Positions 1 through 12,000 of a stretch of DNA of 64,000 bases are shown here, one piece after another (positions within the stretch are counted from its first letter, which is position 1; every line of letters begins with the position of its first letter). This DNA is from Sinohyriopsis cumingii (taxonomy: Eukaryota; Mollusca; Bivalvia; Unionida; Unionidae). Made by a program: the position numbers and the translations under genes. Under the pieces are notes generated by a model. It made no database searches. It was not told where the DNA came from and saw only the letters and a list, made by a program, of their open reading frames with translations. Location of the stretch: positions 159,279,789 through 159,343,788 of the forward strand of contig CM068824.1 in the NCBI GenBank assembly GCA_028554795.2, in the 5' to 3' direction.

Positions 1-585
1 TGTACCTATGGAAAGGTGACCACTACTAATGTATCTATGGAAAGGTAGCCATGACTAATGTACCTATGGAAAGGTGACCACTACTAATGTATCTATGGAA
101 AGGTAACCATGATTAATGTACCTATGGAATGGTGACCACTACTAATGTATCTTTGGAAAGGTAGCCATGACTAATGTACCTATGGAAAGGTGACCACTAC
201 TAATGTATCTATGGAAAGGTAGCCATGACTAATGTACCTATGGAAAGGTGACCACTACTAATGTATCTATGGAAAGGTAGCCTTGACTAATGTACCTATG
301 GAAAGGTGACCACTACTAATGTATCTATGGAAAGGTAACCATGATTAATGTACCTATGGAATGGTGACCACTACTAATGTATCTATGGAAAGGTAGCCAT
401 GACTAATATACCTATGGAATGGTGACCACTATTAATGCACTATGGGATGGATAGCCACTATTAATGTACCTACATTAGATGGCCAAAACTAATATACCTA
501 TGGGATTGTAGCCAGTACCATTGTATCTATGGAAATGTAGCCACTACTAGTGCACCTAAGAGAAGGTAGCCACTACTAATGTATC
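1..585. repeat. Minisatellite, 58-bp unit made of two 29-bp halves
   Basis: About ten copies of a dimer alternate TGTACCTATGGAAAGGTGAC and TGTATCTATGGAAAGGTAGC halves. The array is already in progress at position 1 and decays to the right. Confidence 0.95.
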
Positions 586-1829
586 TAATGGTCACACCCA
601 CCCCAAAAACAAATTTGTTGCTATTTTAAAATACCATTCATCAAGAAATTATGGAGGTCCTGTTCTCAAAAATGGATCATATATGACAATCCAGGTGAAA
701 CTTCAAGTAAACTGAAGACTCTGGTGGTACAGTAATTAAAACTACATAATATAATTTAAATAGTATTTAATTCCTTCAGTAGTGAGCAGCTTTACCTCTC
801 CGAGTTTTTATGCACAAATTATAATGAAACTGTTGCTGTCTATTTCATTATCATTTCTTTTCACAGAATGAATAATATACTTCCAATGTGCAATAAGTCT
901 CAAGATTATATATGTAACATTATGACTTGTGTGAAATAGCTTCCTGTTCTAAAGCTAGGAAAGTGTTAAATTTTCCATTTCAAACTCATGGGATAGGAAG
1001 GGGAATAACTCCCCAAGACATACACTGTTTATTTTCCTGGTGCAAATACACGGCATAGAAAGGGGAATAACTCCCCAAGATATATATATAGTGACAATGT
1101 TCCTATTGCAAATTCATGAGATAGAAAAATCAGAATAACATACCAAGACATATACTAGAGCAATTTCAATAGCTTACATATCAAATTCACAGGCTTAATT
1201 TGAAACAGCAACATTTTACCAAAAACTCCTACCTAATGTAATCATCCCATCCACCATGGAAAATGACCTATAAATCAAAACTTGATATATTTTACTTTTG
1301 TTTCTTTCTACTATGATTGATATTAAGATGTTGCTATAACATTGCTGAAAGTGATATTTTATAGATTGGGCCTTCCAAGACCATCCCAAGGGCTCAAGAG
1401 AATAGTAGCAAAAATAATTTTAAAAAATGCCAACAAGTTGACACTAACAAGGTTATTACCTTTATAAAATGCAGGAGGGCTGGAAACTGAGTGTCATTAC
1501 TCCATCAATCATATGCATTTTTACATGATTTAAATAGGACAAACATTTTCAGTGTCTGACCTGAATCATGTGATTTGCTCTAAGTATAGGTTATTAAATG
1601 AGTATTGAAAAATATTGGACCAGAGGTCACGTGGCAGAAAATGACCAAGTTTGTGAGATATTCTATGCCACATAAACAACAGCCCAATATTTTTGAATGC
1701 TCAGTCAATAACCTGTTTATTATATACTTAAAAACAATCAATATTAATCAATATATTACATTATAGGAAAAATATGGTTGAAAAAATATATATTTAAGCT
1801 TTTAATTGAACATTTTACACATCGTTCAA
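586..1829. other. No gene recognised
   Basis: AT-rich sequence with no supported exon. A segment containing GGGGAATAACTCCCCAAGAC occurs twice, near 1000 and 1061. Nothing else is recognised. Confidence 0.6.
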
Positions 1830-2545
1830 ATAATGAATGAAACCTGAACACTGCACACTAATACACACTATGTTACTGCCATAAGGTACATATGTATATG
1901 GAGTGATTCTCTTTCAACAATGAATGAAAACTGAACACTGCACACTAATGCACACTATGTTACTGCCATAAGGTACATATGTATATGGAGTGATTCTCTT
2001 TCAACAGTGAATGGAACCTGAACACTGCACACTAATACACACTATGTTACTACCATAAGGTACATATGTATATGGAGTGATTCTCTTTCAACAGTGAATG
2101 GAACCTGAACACTGCACACTAATACACACTATGTTACTATGTACCATAAAGGTACATATGTATATGGAGTGATTCTCTTTCAACAATGAATGGAACCTGA
2201 ACACTGCACACTAATACACACTATGTTACTGCCATAAGATACATATGTATATGGAGTGATTCTATTTCAACAATGAATGGAACCTGAACACTGCACAGTA
2301 ATACACACTATGTTACTGCCATAAGGTACATATGTATATGGAGTGATTCTATTTCAACAATGAATGGAACCTGAACACTGCACACTAATACACACTATGT
2401 TACTACCATGAGATACATACATACATGGAGTGACTCTCTTTCAACAATGAATGGAACCTGAACACTGCACACTAATACACACTATGTTACTGCCATGAGG
2501 TACATATGTATATGGAGTGATTCTCAGTCAACAATGAATGAAACA
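1830..2545. repeat. Minisatellite, about 86-87 bp unit
   Basis: About eight copies contain AACCTGAACACTGCACACTA and GTATATGGAGTGATTCT. The copies are highly similar, so the array is recent or homogenised. Confidence 0.95.
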
Positions 2546-2761
2546 ACATTTATTAAAGAGAATGAAAAGACATGCTGCTAAAGAAACACAAGAAAATAAT
2601 TACAAAAAATTATGCAATACATAAATCAAAATTGTAGACACCATTATGAAAAGATGATAAAGAAAAATAGTGTAAGGTTACAATACTTATTGCAATTGTG
2701 TCAATGCTGCTGTCATGGTGACAGGTAAATTTGAAAGTGCATTATGCATCATGTTTATTGC

Positions 2762-2993
2762 CCAGGTATTGTGGTCAATCAACCAGGTATTGTGGTCAAT
2801 CACCCAGGTATTGTGGTCAATTAACCAGGTATTGTGGTCAATCAGCCAGGTATTGTGTTCAATCAACCAGGTATTGTGGTCAATCAACCAGGTATTGTGG
2901 TCAATCAACCAGGTATTGTGGTCAATCAACCAGGTATTGTGGTCAATCAACCAGGTATTGTGGTCAATCAACCAGGTATTGTGGTCAATCAAT
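2762..2993. repeat. Minisatellite, 21-bp unit
   Basis: Eleven copies of CCAGGTATTGTGGTCAATCA plus one base. Because 21 is a multiple of three, all frames through it look repetitive and one strand reads a seven-residue repeat (LIDHNTW). This is not evidence of coding. Confidence 0.96.
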
Positions 2994-3784
2994 CTTAGAT
3001 AATACCTCTGGAAAAAAGGATATAGATTAATTCTGTCCTTGCCTGTGTTTCACTAAATTCCAAGTAAAGGATAAAATAAAATGCCCTACATAGTGAATAA
3101 ACTGCTCTGTTTACATTAAAGAGTGTTTCACTAATGAATTGATTCAATGCATCAAAGGTCACTTTGACACACTCTCACACTCTCTCTCATACTAACAGTA
3201 GCAATGATCAAGAACTAGCTATCCATTTTCAATATATGTCATTATTTAGTATCTTTTTATCTTTCTTGCATCTTTGGATGCATTCAGATTTTCTTGACTT
3301 AATTTGTACGATTTTATTTTGGATGAGAGCTAGAGCTACTGATTCTCCAGAACTCGTGTCAGGAGGACACTCTTTGTCAGCATCTGGTAACATTCAGATT
3401 TATGACAAGGACGGCATTCCACTTTTCCATTGCCATTTTTATTTAGCAAAAGCCAGAAGCAGCTCAATGAATGTGGGCAGGTGTTTACTACATAAGGAAG
3501 TGGTGAATATATTTACTAACTACAATCGATACAAGTAGATATTAACTAGATGCAAGAACATTAAACTAATGAGAATACTTATAAAGTATATAATAATTCA
3601 TGATCTTGCACCATCATGATATCATAAAAAAATTGTATAGTGTCACGCTGTAGAAATGACCGTTCCATTATACCAAAACAAGCTAAATTTCATTAGGTTA
3701 TGTAACAAAACAATTATAGATCTTTGTTTCAGTGACTATGAAGTTGTATCAACATTAAAAATATAATCTTGACTTTCAGTTTAT
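2994..3784. other. No gene recognised
   Basis: Contains a 124-codon plus-strand open frame at 3164-3538 with no recognisable domain and low-complexity T-rich content. I do not regard it as a gene. No repeat structure was seen. Confidence 0.55.
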
Positions 3785-4257
3785 GGCAGTCAATGTGAAT
3801 TTTACTGGTTCATACAGACCTTCACATCAGTCAATGTGAATTTTACTGGTTGATATGGACCTTCACATCAGTCAATGTTCATTTTACTGGTTCATATGGA
3901 TCTTCACATCAATGTTAATTTTACTGGTTCATACGGATCTTCACATCAATGTGAATTTTACTGGTTCATACGGATCTTCACATCAGTCAATGTGAATTTT
4001 ACTGGTTCATACGGACCTTCACATCAGTCAATGTGAATTTTACTGGTTCATACGGATCTTCACATCAGTCAATGTGAATTTTACTGGTTCATACGGATCT
4101 TCACATCAGTCAATGTGAATTTTACTGGTTCATACAGACCTTCACATCAGTCAATGTGAATTTTACTGGTTCATAAGGATCTTCACATCAGTCAATGTGA
4201 ATTTTACTGGTTCATACGGATCTTCACATCAGTCAATGTGAATTTTACTGGTTCATA
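3785..4257. repeat. Minisatellite, 41-bp unit
   Basis: About twelve copies built on CAGTCAATGTGAATTTTACT and GGTTCATACGGATCTTCACA. A few early copies lack the CAGT start. Confidence 0.95.
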
Positions 4258-4429
4258 AAACTTCATATTTTCCTCAAGAGAGGTCAAGAATTGTCAATAA
4301 TTTTCTAATAATGCGGTAAAATAGCATACAAACTCTTCAGGAATTGATCTCATCAGAGTTCCTGAAATCAAGCTTCGCAAAAACATTTGGTTACATATTA
4401 ATTATAAATGCAAAAACCTGAGTGTTCAC

Positions 4430-4692
4430 AATGGTTGTGCAGCAGCAATGCCTGTGTTTTGATGACTGAAAACTCCAAGAAATGGTTGTGCATCAGCAAT
4501 GCCTATCTTTTGATGACTGAAAACTCCAAGAAATGGTTGTGCATCAGCAATGCCTATGTTTGATGACTGAAAACTCCAAGAAATGGTTGTGCATCAGCAA
4601 TGCCTATGTTTTGATGACTGAAAACTCCAAGAAATGGTTGTGCATCAGCAATGCCTATGTTTTGATGACTGGGGACCAAAACTCCAAGAAAT
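4430..4692. repeat. Minisatellite, 51-bp unit
   Basis: Five copies with ATGGTTGTGCATCAGCAATG and GATGACTGAAAACTCCAAGA. A diverged relative (TTAGCAATGCCTATACTAAG) lies near 4911. Confidence 0.93.
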
Positions 4693-5623
4693 ATAAAAAG
4701 AACAGGCCTATCATCTAATTTATCTGAGCTCTTGTTGTGATGAACATTCACTGAAATTTGGTTAACATCTTAAAATAAATTTTGAAGCAAGAGTTCACAA
4801 GGTTGTACTAAGATGATCAATGGCTATAGGTTTGGGGAAATGCATGCAGAATGTATTCATCAAATTGTAATGAATAAAAGTGGAAACAATAGTGTTCACA
4901 AAGTTGTGAATTAGCAATGCCTATACTAAGATGACAAAAGGCAGTCCAAAGGGAAATAACTCTAAGCAGAATGTGCTCTTGACTGGGCTCGTTTTGAGCT
5001 GTTGCTGACATAGTTTCACAGCAAATCTGGTTCAGTTCTAATAATTAATGTGGATTTTGGAATGTTCAAATGGTAGAGAGAGTGATGGATGGATGGATGG
5101 ATGAATGGAGAGAGAAATTTATATGTGCACTCACCTTAGCAGCATGGGACAAATAAACATCTTGCACATGGTTACCATATAGACAAGTGTATTAATAAGT
5201 TTAATGAACTTCAACTCAGCAGTTTAGGAGGAAATAGCATAATGGACATATAGGCAGACAGACAGACTGAAAATATTACTATGTCCGTGGTGCTTTATCA
5301 ACTAGGTGTACATCTAAAAATACTTAAAAACACTTTTAATAATATCAAGCTGTTTAGTAATTACCTGCATTTTGCTTTCAAGCACAGCATTTTTTTAAAC
5401 AATTATGCCAATTAGCTACTAAGACTAATGGCAATTTTATGTATCAATCAACATGAATTATAATCATTTTAACTTTTTCACAGTAAATAACATCAATGAC
5501 ATGGACACTTAAAGGTTGTTTCTTTGAATATATCCCAAAAAAAGCTACACCATCCAAAAAGTCTGTCTGACAGCCTACCATCCCCAAGAAGTCAAGCCTT
5601 GCACAAGTTATGGAATTACTTAA
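4693..5623. other. No gene recognised
   Basis: Apart from a short ATGG/ATGA microsatellite near 5085-5107, nothing is recognised. Confidence 0.6.
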
Positions 5624-5873
5624 ATGGTTGTTATTGTTCTAGATTTAAAGCCAATATTTTTACAGTACACACACATGAAAGCCAGCTTAACTGGTGGAAG
5701 AAGAACCCATGAAATCCCCTGAAAGAACCCACTACACACGCAAAGCTAATGATAAGCTTTCTCAGATATCCACAGTGGCCAAGCTCTAGACTCAAACCCA
5801 CATGTACAGAGGTGAGATGACAAAGATCATTCAAGTTGAATGCTTTATACCACTCAGCCACCCAGGGCCCCCT
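5624..5873 (-). mobile_element. SINE family A, full-length but diverged copy 1
   Basis: On the minus strand this has a tRNA-like head (GGCCC...GGTGGCTGAGTGGTATAAAG, B-box-like GGGTTTGAGTC), the conserved body and a tail equivalent to the TTAAACCCC(AAC)n end of the clean copies. It has many substitutions relative to the copies at 20815 and 38771, so it is the oldest copy here. Confidence 0.85.
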
Positions 5874-6031
5874 GAAGGAGGTCAAATAAAAATGATACAG
5901 AATTGTAAATTGCATCTAAGAGTAACCACTTCTTCTTATAAGTGCCTTCACTGGGTTCCATATATATCTAACTCAAAAGCCGTTAAAAGGTAAGGACTAG
6001 TATCATCACTAATATAGGTGAAATGACTTAC

Positions 6032-6082
6032 TGCTCTCTCCACAGATTCACGATCCTTATCTGTACCCGTGATATCTTCTGT
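6032..6082 (-). CDS. CCDC78: Exon i: short 17-codon exon
   Basis: This is a 51-nt phase-0 exon between TTCTTTCAG and GTAAGT, encoding TEDITGTDKDRESVERA. Both splice sites are strong and the phase agrees with exon h, but the exon is short and I cannot tie it to a named motif. The next exons would lie left of position 1. I see no further convincing exon in 1-6000. Confidence 0.7.
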
Positions 6083-9000
6083 CTGAAAGAAGATGTCAAT
6101 TTATTACAATATTTTGCCACTGACATTAACGTTGTATTTAATGTATGAAATATAAATTAAATTCAATTAAACTGAATAACTTTAAATGTTACAGCAGTCT
6201 ACTAACAGTTACAAATATATACAAATGTATGTATCAAAATTTAACAGCACATCAGTATGATAATGGCTATAACATGCCAATTAAGTAAAGTTGCAAAAAT
6301 ATAAATATAAAAGGAGCTGCATCTAAAAAAGATTCCATATATATGAAAAGATAAAATACTACAATGTAAAGGAATAATGTAAAAATAAAACTTCATGAAA
6401 ATAAAGTTTTCCAAACAAGCATAAGCATGAGTTACTATAAGATAAAATATATAGTGATTTTGAAATTCTATAAAATTCATATAAAGCAAAATGATAAAGG
6501 TAAATATAGGGTTCACATTTTTTATATAAACTTAATTCCCTCAAAAGTCTAAGATTTTTTAAGGTAGAAGATTATCATAAAGTTCCTTAATTGAGCTCAC
6601 ATCCAAAACCTTTTATCTCACATGGTGGAAGTCAATACATTGTACAAAAACATGTTCCACCGCCAGTGGACACTGGCAGAGTATGCACTCAGGCAGATGT
6701 TCACCTTCAGGAGTTGTGCATAAATCAAGAATTTGTGTCCTATTTGTGATCAACACAATATCACCGTATCTCTGTCATTTGCTCTATATGCAGGATGCCA
6801 CACTACAATGATGGATTTGATGTTCTGAAACTTGTTTGTGAAGTTTTCATTCCATATATATTGCCAAGCATAGAAAATGCTAATTTAAAAATATCTGAAA
6901 TTAGTATATGGAATCTTCCATTCCAAACTGTTGGCTTCATGGCAGCTTTGGCTGCTTGACATGTCCTTTTATTACCCTTAATATCAACTGTACCAAATAC
7001 TTTTTCCAGCTTGTGAGTAAATTATATTTCTGTAAGAACTGGGATGTTAATCGGTGGTCAGACATAAGGTTTTGCAAGATATTCTGCATGGAAAGGGAAT
7101 CTTCTAAAAAGATGACGAAACTGGTTTTTTTGGGGTCTCAGTGTAGTTAAAAGATTTTAGTTCTTGTTGTTGTCGGGTTTAACACCATTTTTCAGCACAA
7201 GATAGGCTAATAATGGTGGCCAGTATAATTGGTGGAGGAAGAACCCAGGAAAAACCTGGAAAGAACAACCGACCTACGAAAAGATTTTAGTATGGATGTA
7301 ATTTCTGCATAAAAAGGAGGCTTTATCCTGTAACTGGCTTGAGATATTGCCAAACATCAAATACCATTTTGGTGGGCATTGATAACCATGGTAGTGATTT
7401 GGAAATATAGAACGGTGGAGTAGTTGCAACAAGTACTTTTGCTGCTTCTTGATGAGGACAAACTTGTATGCTGCAAGGTGAAATAAAAAACTGTCAGAGT
7501 ATACATTATATGCAGGACTAAATGGCAGGATTATAAGATAGTTTGAAGAGCCTTTTCATTTGTCTGTGTTAAAGTATTTGTTTGGACTTCAGAAGGTGAA
7601 GTTCTACATGGTCCTAGACAAAGTCCAATTCCCTGACTGTTTATAGGATCAAGCAAATGATCTTGGTCAAGTTTAGATCCCACTAAAGACCTGCATAACC
7701 AGACTAAGACTTGATCTATACATAATGGCATGGGAAAGTTTAGATCCCACTAAAGACCTGCATAACCAGACCAGACTTGATCTATACATAATGGCATGGG
7801 AAAGTTTAGATCCCACTAAAGGTCTGCATAACCAGACCAGACTTGATCTTATACAAAATGGCATGGGAAAGTTTAGATCCCACTAAAGACCTGCATAATG
7901 ATACAAGACTTGATCTATACATAATGGTATGGGAAGGTTTAGATCCCACTAAAGGCCTGTATAACATTACCATGACTTTACCTGTACATAATGTCATGGG
8001 GATGTTTAGATCCTAAAACAGACCTGTATAACTAGACCAAGCCTTGACCTGTTCATAATGCCATTGAAAGGTTCAGATCCTACTAAAGGCCTGAATACCA
8101 GACCAAGACTTGGTTTGTACATAATGCAATGGGAAGGTTTCCATCCTACTAAAGGCCTGTATAACTAGACCATGACTTGATCTGTACATAATGCCATGGG
8201 GAAAGTTTAGATCCTACTAAAGACCTGTATAACCAGACCAAGACATTCTGGTCTGCTCCACAATCTGTGCTTGCCACAAAACATATTAAATCAGTTGCTT
8301 TTGAAATTTCCCACTGAAGCATCTAATATGTGGAATAAAAGCCAGTTTACAGTCAAATATAAAAATTGTGTCCCCTGCACAACAGTAAAATAAGACTTTA
8401 TCTGTACATAATGCCATGGGGAAAGTTTAGATCCTACTAAAGACCTGTATAACTAGACCAAGACTTGTTTTGTATATAATGCCATTGGAAGGTTTATATC
8501 CTACTAAAGGCCTGAATACCAGACCAAGACTTGTTTTGTACATAATGCCATGGGAAAGTTTAAATCCCACTAAAGGCCTGTATAACTAGACCATGACTTG
8601 ATCTGTACATAATGCCATTGGGGAAAGTTTAGATCCTACTAAAGACCCGTATAACCAGACCAAGAAATTTTCGTCTGGTCCAAAATCTGTGTTTGCCACA
8701 ATACATGTTAAATCAGCGGCTTTCGAAATTTCCCACTGAAGCATCTAATATGTGGAATGAAAGCCAGTTTACAGTCAAATATAAAAAATGTGTCCCCTGC
8801 ACAACAGGAATAAGACAAATGTCAATATAGAGCTTTGGGACATCATTGATTCAATGCAATCAGCAGAAAAATAATACAGATTTAGATTAATATTATTTAC
8901 AAATTTTCTTCTGCCTATTTCTGAAATTTATTTAGGCTTTTCTTTATTCAATATACAACAGCATGCATACTCTCTGATCTACATCCGATCAAACTGTCAA

Positions 9001-12000
9001 CATAGGATGAGTAGTCTGTTCCTGGATCAAGGCATTTCAATGTGTCATAAATTTTAATGTTTAAACGGTTGACTGAAAACAATCTGAGGTGCACTGACAT
9101 CCTGAGGATAGCTTTCTGAATCAGTGCTACTCACCATAACTCTGAAATTTCTATCTTTCACCAAATTAGGTATAAAAATAGGCAGGCAGCCCAAAAGACT
9201 AGGTTGAATAGGTCATTCAAAATGCCATACTTGTACATGTGTTATAAGTTTTCTCCAAGTCTGAAAAGATGGTAGCTATATGTTCGCTTTTTATGAAAGC
9301 TTTTCAGATAAATGCTTCAAGTCTGATTAGATTATCAAATGTGCTTTTCTGGTGTCTGAATCCACATTGATGGTCTGCTAGTAGTCTGCTGAACTCAAGG
9401 TACCGGAAGAGTTTGTTGTTTATTGTCCATTTAATGGTTTTGCAAATACAGCTTTCAAGTGACATAGTATGATAGTTTGAAGTGTTGGTATTGTCCTTTA
9501 GCTACTGGTACCACTGCTTCTTCTTGCTATTATGGTGGGAAGTTGCATGTTTCCTAAATTTTATTAAAAATGATTATTAGCGTATTGAGACCTGTATCAG
9601 ATGAGTGTTTCAGCAGTTGAAAGTTTAATCATCTGGTCCTGCTAAATGTCATGGGCCTTAATCAATTATGTATGTCACATGTCTTAATCAATTATGTATG
9701 TCACAGGCCTTAATCAATTATGTATGTCATGGACCTTAATCAATTATGTATGTCATGGGCCTTAATCAATTAAGTATGTCACAGGCCTTAATCAATTATG
9801 CATGTCACGGACCTTAATCAATTAAGTATGTCACAGACATTTATCAATTATGTATGTCATTTTCCTTAATCAATTAAGTATGTCACAGGCCTTAATCAAT
9901 TAAGTATGTTGCATGCCTTAATCAATTATGTATGTCACGGGCTTTGATCAATTAAGTATGTCACAGGTCTTAATCAATTAAGTATATCACAGGCCTTAAT
10001 CAATTAAGTATGTTGCATACCTTAATCAATTAAGTATGTCAGGGGTCTTAATCAATCAAGCATGTCACAGGCCTTAGTTAAGTATGTCACAGGCCTTAAT
10101 CACTTAAGTATGTCATGGGCCTTAATTAAGACAGTCTGGTAGTTTTTAAAGTATGAAAAGTTTATTGTAATCTTTGGAATAAGCAAAAATTAAATTTAAA
10201 TGAATCCATTCCTTCTGTAAATTTTCTGAATCATTTTTTGTGAAGAGTTTTTCAAGAATGTTTCAGCCAATGTATTTTAGATTTCTGTTAAGGCTATCAC
10301 AGTTGAGGAATAAATTCAAGGTATCCAGGCTCTTCTTTCTTGTGAAGTATGCAAATTTCAAACTTACAGAATGTAAAACATTTCATTTCAGCATCAAGTA
10401 CATCTTGATCTGAATTCTGCTTATTTGTCAAAAAAATATAGTGTAACTGATCCTCAATATATGAGTGCATGTGATTTAGATTTTCAATTTAGCTTTAGCA
10501 GTTTTAGTCATGTCCGCATCATGTCAGTTTATAGTGATATCTAGCACTGGGGTATCATGCTCATGGACATGTAGCATCATGTCCCACCAAGTCACATTAA
10601 CCTGACTCCAGCTCAATCAATTCTAACACTAACCTCTAAATGCTGGGAGGCATGCAATGCAGCTTAAAGTACCATTTTTACAAGTCTCTGGTATGTCTCA
10701 GTCACTCAGCCAGAGTTCAAACCCATGACCTCCTGCATGCATTGCAGAAGCCCTAACCATTTAGGTCAAAGGAGTGGTCAATTCCGAATATATAGTGTAA
10801 CCAATCCTCAATATTTAGTGTAAATGATACTCAATATGGCATAGCTGATCCTCAAAATAGTGTTACTGATCCTCAATATATACTGTAATTGATCCTCAAT
10901 ATATAGTTTAACTGATCCTCAATACACTGTAGCCAATCATCAAAATAGCATAACTGATCCTCAATATAGTATAGCTGATCCTCAAAATAGCATAACTGAT
11001 GCTCAAAATAGCATAACTGATCCTCAATATAGCATAGCTGATCCTCAATATAGTATAGCTGATCCTCAATATAGTATAGATGATCCTCAATATAGTATAG
11101 CTTATCCTAAATATTAAGCAACTGACCCTCATTATAACATCATATATCCTTTCACAAATATTTTTAAAAAATGTTGTTGAAAATGAAATTCTGAAAATCT
11201 TGTCTTAGCTTAAATTTGTGATCTGTAGTAATTATTTGTTCTCCTGCTTTCATAATATTCTGTTCACTCACCCGTATCTTTTTTGAAGAGTTCTGCATAA
11301 CCAAGGCCTTGACCCGACTGACCTCAGCGTCAGGGTCACCCATAGAGGCAGATGGTTCACCGTCCACCATGGCATTGATCTGTTTCATTAGGGCGGCCTT
11401 GGCATTCACCAGGTTCAAAAGCTCAACACTCAGATCCTCATTTCTCTTGGTCTAAAGGAAACACAAGACAGTTTGCATATTTTGTAAATGAAATAATCTA
11501 ACCATAACATGCTCCCATCCTCAATTTACTTTGTAGTCTTTATTTATTGTACAGTCAAGTAGATGAAGTTGGTTTGTACATGAAGCAAGTTAAAAAAAAT
11601 GAAGTTATTAAACTATTGCCCAATTTAGGATCTTCAAACTTTCGTGGGCTCAGAACACATCAAATCTTGACCAAGCTTGCTAAATTGTAAAATCTTGACA
11701 CAGCTTGCTAAATTGTAAAATCTTGACACAGATTGCTAAATTGTAAAATCTTGATAGCTTGCTAAATCATAAAATCTTGACACAGCTTGCTAAATTGTAA
11801 AATCTTGACACAGCTTGCTAAACTTTAAAATCTTGACACAGCTTGCTAAATTGTAAAATCTTGACACAGATTGCTAAATTGTAAAATCTTGACACAGCTT
11901 GCTAAAGTTTAAAATCTTGACACAGCTTGCTAAATTGTAAAATCTTGACACAGATTGCTAAATTGTAAAATCTTGACACAGATTGCTAAATTGTAAAATC

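Larger units (their letters stand above)
6555..9650 (-). mobile_element. Jockey-like LINE remnant interrupted by its own minisatellite
   Basis: Minus-strand translation shows, in order, a degraded RT segment (9650-8860: DNTNTSNYHTMSLESCICKT, then QCGFRHQKSTFDNLIRLEAF, then a YVD catalytic relic near 8990). Next come FDCKLAFIPHIRCF (8815-8680), copies of a WLYRSLVGSKL segment (8680-7660), LDPINSQGIGLCLGPCRTSP (about 7660-7590), an RNase H-like GNKRTCQAAKAAM (about 6950), and the C-terminal CxCPLAVEHVFVQC block (about 6690-6650). This is the domain order of Jockey-clade ORF2. Stops and frameshifts throughout make it inactive. A SINE has inserted at 7162-7278. Confidence 0.85.

Noticed and set aside
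3164-3538. 124-codon plus-strand open frame
   Set aside because: No recognisable domain, T-rich hydrophobic composition, no supporting splice or repeat evidence. Likely chance.
5631-5915. 94-codon minus-strand open frame
   Set aside because: It lies within a diverged SINE A copy (5624-5873), so it is the tRNA-SINE sequence translated, not a gene.
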